From positions 7,027,501 through 7,091,500 of the forward strand of contig NZ_JAGIOH010000001.1 in the NCBI RefSeq assembly GCF_017876625.1: a DNA stretch of 64,000 nucleotides, given 5' to 3'. This document shows positions 61,135 to 64,000 of the stretch, one piece after another; within the stretch, counting starts at the first letter, position 1; each line of letters begins with the position of its first letter. A program made the position numbers and the translations under genes. The notes beneath the pieces were generated by a model. The model did no database searches. It was not told where the DNA came from and saw only the letters and a list, made by a program, of their open reading frames with translations. This stretch comes from Streptomyces syringium. GTDB taxonomy: Bacteria; Actinomycetota; Actinomycetes; Streptomycetales; Streptomycetaceae.

Positions 61135-61865
61135 AGACCATGGCTCGCGAGGACCGGGTGCTGGAGGTCGTCGTCGAAGCGGTCGACACTCTTGTCGAAG
61201 ACTTCGATCTGATCGACTTCCTGCACATGCTGTGTGACCGCTGTGTGGAACTCCTGGACGTGAAGGCGGTCGGAGTCATGCTCGCGGACCCGGGTGGCAA
61301 TCTGGAGGTGATCGCCGCCTCGGACGAGCACACCCGGCTGCTGGAACTCTTCGCCCTCCAGCACGACCAAGGACCCTGCGTGGAGTGCCACCGCACCGGG
61401 ACCGCGCGTCTGGACATCGACCTCACCTCGCCCGAGACCGTCGCCGCGTTCCCGGCGTTCGCCGCCCGGGCCCGCCGGACGGGTTTCACGTTCACTCACG
61501 CGCTGCCGATGCGGCTGCGGGACCAGGTCGTCGGTGCGATGAACCTCTTCCAGCACAGCCGGCGCCCGCTCGCCACCGCCGATGTGCGGCTGGCGCAGAC
61601 ACTCGCCGATGTGGCGACCATCGCCATCCTGCAGCAGCGCACCATCGAGCACGCAAGCGTGGAACGGAGCCAGCTGGAGGCCGCCCTGCACAGCCGCATC
61701 CTCATCGAACAGGCCAAGGGCATTCTCGCCGAGCGCCGGCAGACCAGCGTCGACGAAGCGTTCGAGATCCTGCGCGGCTACGCCCGCCCCCGTCGGCTGC
61801 GGCTGGTCGAACTCTGTCGACAGGTGGTCAACGGAGAACTCGACACCGCCGTCGCTTTTCCCTGA
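61131..61865 (+). CDS. GAF-ANTAR regulator, second of three
   Basis: This is a 244-aa protein, coupled by ATGA to the first. GAF about 22-170 with Cys-rich DFLHMLCDRCVELLDVKAVGVMLADPGG and DQGPCVECHRTG, then ANTAR (RSQLEAALHSRILIEQAKGILAERRQTSVDEAFEILRGYARPRRLRLVELCRQVV), the most canonical of the three (IEQAKGILAER). Cys residues in the GAF part hint at redox or metal sensing. Confidence 0.9.
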   Translation: MKTMAREDRVLEVVVEAVDTLVEDFDLIDFLHMLCDRCVELLDVKAVGVMLADPGGNLEVIAASDEHTRLLELFALQHDQGPCVECHRTGTARLDIDLTSPETVAAFPAFAARARRTGFTFTHALPMRLRDQVVGAMNLFQHSRRPLATADVRLAQTLADVATIAILQQRTIEHASVERSQLEAALHSRILIEQAKGILAERRQTSVDEAFEILRGYARPRRLRLVELCRQVVNGELDTAVAFP

Positions 61866-61891
61866 CCGCATCCGGTCCTCGAGAGGGCATC

Positions 61892-62614
61892 ATGGACGAG
61901 GCAAGCGAACGTCGATCGGCCTGGGGACGCATCGTCGGTGCGGCCCACGAGGCGGGTACCGCCGTCACCGTCGCCACGGTCTGCACGGTGTGCGCCGAAG
62001 AGCTGGAGGCCGACGCCGTGGGCATCACGCTGATCACCGACGGTGAGCTGCGTGTGGTGGCCTGCGCCACCGACGAGCGCGCCGCCCGCCTGGAGGACTG
62101 CCAGCTCATCGCGGGCGAAGGACCCTGCACCGAGGCGTTCCTCCAGGACACCTGGGTCGAGGAGCCCGCCCTGCACTGCCCGCCCAGCCGGTGGCCGGCC
62201 TTCACCCAGTGCGCCGCCGACGTCGGGATCGGTGCCGTCGCCGCACTCCCGCTGTCCATCGGCGACCTGCGGATCGGCGTCCTGGACCTGTACCGCACCC
62301 GCTCGTCACCGCTGACCGGCGACCAACGGAACCGGGCCTTCGCCTACGCCCGCATTCTGGCCGTACTCGTCCTGGATGAGCACCCCCACCTCCTGACCAT
62401 GGGGACCCACGCGTCACAGCCCGGACCGCAGGGGTACCCGCCCACCGTCCACCAGGCCGCCGGCATGCTCGCCGCTCGCACCGGTCTCACCACGGACGAC
62501 GCCCTCGCCCGCCTGCGCGCCCATGCCTACAGCAACGGCCTTCCCCTACTGGAGACCGCCGACCACGTGATCAGCGGCCGGTCCCTCGACCCGGAAGAAG
62601 ACGCCACTCCCTGA
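61892..62614 (+). CDS. GAF-ANTAR regulator, third of three
   Basis: This is a 240-aa protein, 26 bp after the second. GAF about 20-160 (VCAEELEADAVGITLITDGELRVVACATDERAARLEDCQLIAGEGPCTEAF) and ANTAR about 175-230 (VHQAAGMLAARTGLTTDDALARLRAHAYSNGLPLLETADHVI). First and third resemble each other in ANTAR (HQASGM / HQAAGM), suggesting an old duplication. A terminator follows. Confidence 0.88.
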   Translation: MDEASERRSAWGRIVGAAHEAGTAVTVATVCTVCAEELEADAVGITLITDGELRVVACATDERAARLEDCQLIAGEGPCTEAFLQDTWVEEPALHCPPSRWPAFTQCAADVGIGAVAALPLSIGDLRIGVLDLYRTRSSPLTGDQRNRAFAYARILAVLVLDEHPHLLTMGTHASQPGPQGYPPTVHQAAGMLAARTGLTTDDALARLRAHAYSNGLPLLETADHVISGRSLDPEEDATP

Positions 62615-62742
62615 CGTCCTGGAGAGCCCGGCGCCGGCCCGGCACCCGGCCCGTCGGCATGGAGGGGTGAGGGCGCCCGGGTGGAGACCGGGAGGGTTCC
62701 TCAGGCCTCACCTCGGCCTCACCGGAGCGGACGCCCTCATGA

Positions 62743-62777
62743 CGAAAGGCCACCACGGTGTGCGTGGCGGCCTTTCG
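62743..62777. terminator. Terminator CGAAAGGCC...GGCCTTTCG after the GAF-ANTAR genes
   Basis: 62743-62757 pairs with 62763-62777 (15 bp with one G-U) over a 5-nt loop; a run of T lies in the 3' arm. It also separates the operon from the convergent tRNA gene. Confidence 0.85.
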
Positions 62778-62824
62778 CGATGCGGAAATGCAGGTCAGAG
62801 GCAGCAAGCCTGAGTGACCGTCAG

Positions 62825-62898
62825 CAGGGGCGACAGGATTCGAACCTGCGACTAGCGGGTTTGGAGTCCGCTGCTCTGGCCAGCTGAGCTACGCCCCT
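62825..62898 (-). tRNA. tRNA-Trp (anticodon CCA)
   Basis: Acceptor stem AGGGGCG/CGCCCCT (7 perfect pairs), D stem GCTC/GAGC, anticodon loop CTCCAAA, T arm GCAGG-TTCGAAT-CCTGT, discriminator G, no encoded CCA. The anticodon stem reads GCGGA/CCCGC, leaving an A31-C39 mismatch. Confidence 0.93.
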
Positions 62899-62963
62899 TC
62901 GGCGTGGTGATCACTCTGCCATGGGCAGGGCGTCCGCCGCCAGCCGATTATCCGTGGCGATGG

Positions 62964-63494
62964 TCACCGTCGCCCCTCGGCGAGGTCCTTCACCCCGTTC
63001 AGCGTGGCCTCGATGCCCGAGCGCAGGTCCTTCAGCCGGGCCGCGACGATGGCCTCCTCCGCCTCCGGCTTGCCCTCGATCGCGAGGCTGACCCCGGAGC
63101 GGGCCGGGCCCAGTTCCGCGGACTGCCGCACGAGGGTGCCGCCCGCCTCGGGGGTGAGTTCGAACCGCCAGGTGGCCAGCCGTCCGGCCGGGCCGGTCAC
63201 GGGTTCCCCGAACCGGCCGTCGGCATCCGTGACCGCCCAGCCGAACAGCCGCTCGTCGGTCAGCTCGACCACATGGGAGACGGTCCGCCAGTCGCCGACC
63301 AGGGGGTGACGGTTGTATCCCGCGAACCGTGCCCCCAACGTGGCCCCGGTGGCGCCGTCCAGCCACTCCACGCGCTGGAGTTCGGGGCTGAGCCGCGCGG
63401 GCAGGTGGATGTCGGTCACCAGCGCCCAGACCTCGGACGGGGGCGCGTCGATGTGGATGTCGCTGTGAACAGTGGGGCCGTCCGCGTAGCGCAC
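62964..63494 (-). CDS. SRPBCC (polyketide cyclase/START-like) family protein
   Basis: This is a 176-aa protein; GTG 63494 has GAGG 8 nt upstream. Sequence VHSDIHIDAPPSEVWALVTDIHLPARLSPELQRVEWLDGATGATLGARFAGYNRH...WRTVSHVVELTDERLFGWAVTD is the SRPBCC fold: N-terminal strand, two short helices and a curved sheet enclosing a hydrophobic cavity. Ligand unknown. It lies upstream of the tRNA on the same strand. Confidence 0.85.
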   Translation of the reverse strand: MRYADGPTVHSDIHIDAPPSEVWALVTDIHLPARLSPELQRVEWLDGATGATLGARFAGYNRHPLVGDWRTVSHVVELTDERLFGWAVTDADGRFGEPVTGPAGRLATWRFELTPEAGGTLVRQSAELGPARSGVSLAIEGKPEAEEAIVAARLKDLRSGIEATLNGVKDLAEGRR

Positions 63495-63750
63495 GTGGGT
63501 ACCTCGCAAGAAAGACGGGTCAGGGTGTCAGTGCGGCCGGCCGATCGGGCCGTACCGCCTCACCCGGTCAAGTCTGGCCCCGTGAGGGCGCGACGGGATG
63601 AATTGGTGATACACGTAACACGCGGGGGCCACCTGGCCCGCCGGTCAACCGGCGCCCACTTCTGTGGGGTTGGCGAGCAGCGGCCCGACGGCAGTCGGCC
63701 GGCTCCACCGCACGTACACACACGGTCCTCCGGTGGGGGAAACTGCACCG

Positions 63751-64000
63751 GTGAGCACAACGACACCTCAGCCCTCGCCCCGTACCGCCCTCGGACGCGG
63801 CGTCAGCACCCTGATCCCCGGCCCCGCCGCGTCGTCGGGCGAGCAGGCCGCCGCCGCCCTCGCCGCGCTGCGGACCGCGACCGTGCACGTCGGAGTGCTC
63901 CAGGCCGCCGCCGTCCTGCTGGGCGAACTGGCCCGCACCGGCGAGGACGAGACCACGCGGGAGACCGCGGCGACCACCGCGGCCCTGATCGAACAGGCGA
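63751..64000 (+). CDS. Start of a hypothetical protein, cut by window edge
   Basis: GTG with GGGGGA about 9 nt upstream opens a frame to the window end (83 codons). It begins VSTTTPQPSPRTALGRGVSTLIPGP and continues as Ala-rich helices. LGRGVSTLIPGP recalls the first residues of ParB proteins, but the rest does not resemble ParB. Not identifiable from this part. Confidence 0.5.
   Translation, partial: MSTTTPQPSPRTALGRGVSTLIPGPAASSGEQAAAALAALRTATVHVGVLQAAAVLLGELARTGEDETTRETAATTAALIEQA

Noticed and set aside
63751..64000. ParB homologue
   Set aside because: Only the first LGRG..LIP residues are similar; the visible remainder lacks ParB/Srx motifs.
62820..64000. tRNA as integration site of a mobile element
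   Set aside because: No integrase and no repeat of the tRNA 3' end seen within the window.

Overview
The window looks like a piece of a Streptomyces chromosome. It has very high GC with G/C in almost every third codon position, many GTG starts, three genes with the rare TTA (bldA) codon, and gene sets typical of the genus: the cslA-glxA glycan locus, an NsdA-like regulator, DUF5302, DUF6126 and DUF6777 proteins, and tandem GAF-ANTAR proteins. No insertion sequence, integrase, phage gene or CRISPR array was seen. All calls come from reading the sequence; no database search was run.

Layout. 1-9.8 kb: a cut-off phosphotransferase, an NsdA-like regulator, a PAS-PP2C phosphatase with a changed metal-site residue, a helical-repeat protein, small secreted and membrane proteins, and an ArsR operon with a clear palindromic operator. 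10-16 kb: glycan synthase, copper-radical oxidase and convergent GH6 glucanase, the csl apparatus for the hyphal-tip glycan. 16-18.3 kb: a divergent DNA ligase C / Prim-Pol repair pair. 18.4-27 kb: secreted SH3-like protein, CapA-like lipoprotein, two overlapping mini zinc-ribbon genes, a TTA-containing protein of unknown function, a secreted propeller-like protein, NmrA/AraC, a cupin behind a leader ORF, and a TetR/NTF2 divergon with two operators. 27.3-30.9 kb: three translationally coupled genes (gluconate-dehydrogenase-subunit-3-like, GMC oxidoreductase, VioB-type ferritin-like). 30.9-33.9 kb: a Ser/Thr kinase with a DUF6777 lipoprotein.

34.3-48.1 kb is the accessory core: a leftward non-ribosomal peptide operon of six genes. 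In order of transcription they are an MFS exporter with two TTA codons near its start, a stand-alone degenerate condensation protein, a C-A-PCP synthetase, an acyl-CoA-dehydrogenase-like flavoprotein, an A-PCP-A-PCP synthetase with no condensation domain, and a C-PCP protein fused to an SDR/epimerase-like domain. The layout is unusual and I cannot match it to a known product.

48.4-54.7 kb: a secreted EEP phosphohydrolase, a glycosyltransferase relic, and a vitamin B12 island. A cobalamin riboswitch precedes metE (the B12-independent methionine synthase), and a second precedes cbtB-cbtA (predicted cobalt uptake), with a degenerate histidine-phosphatase-like gene alongside. 54.8-64 kb: a TetR / SRPBCC-DUF2867 divergon, an epimerase, a beta-propeller protein overlapping an AraC-type regulator tail to tail, a cupin, a coupled run of three GAF-ANTAR regulators, a tRNA-Trp with a mismatched anticodon stem, a SRPBCC protein and the start of one more gene.
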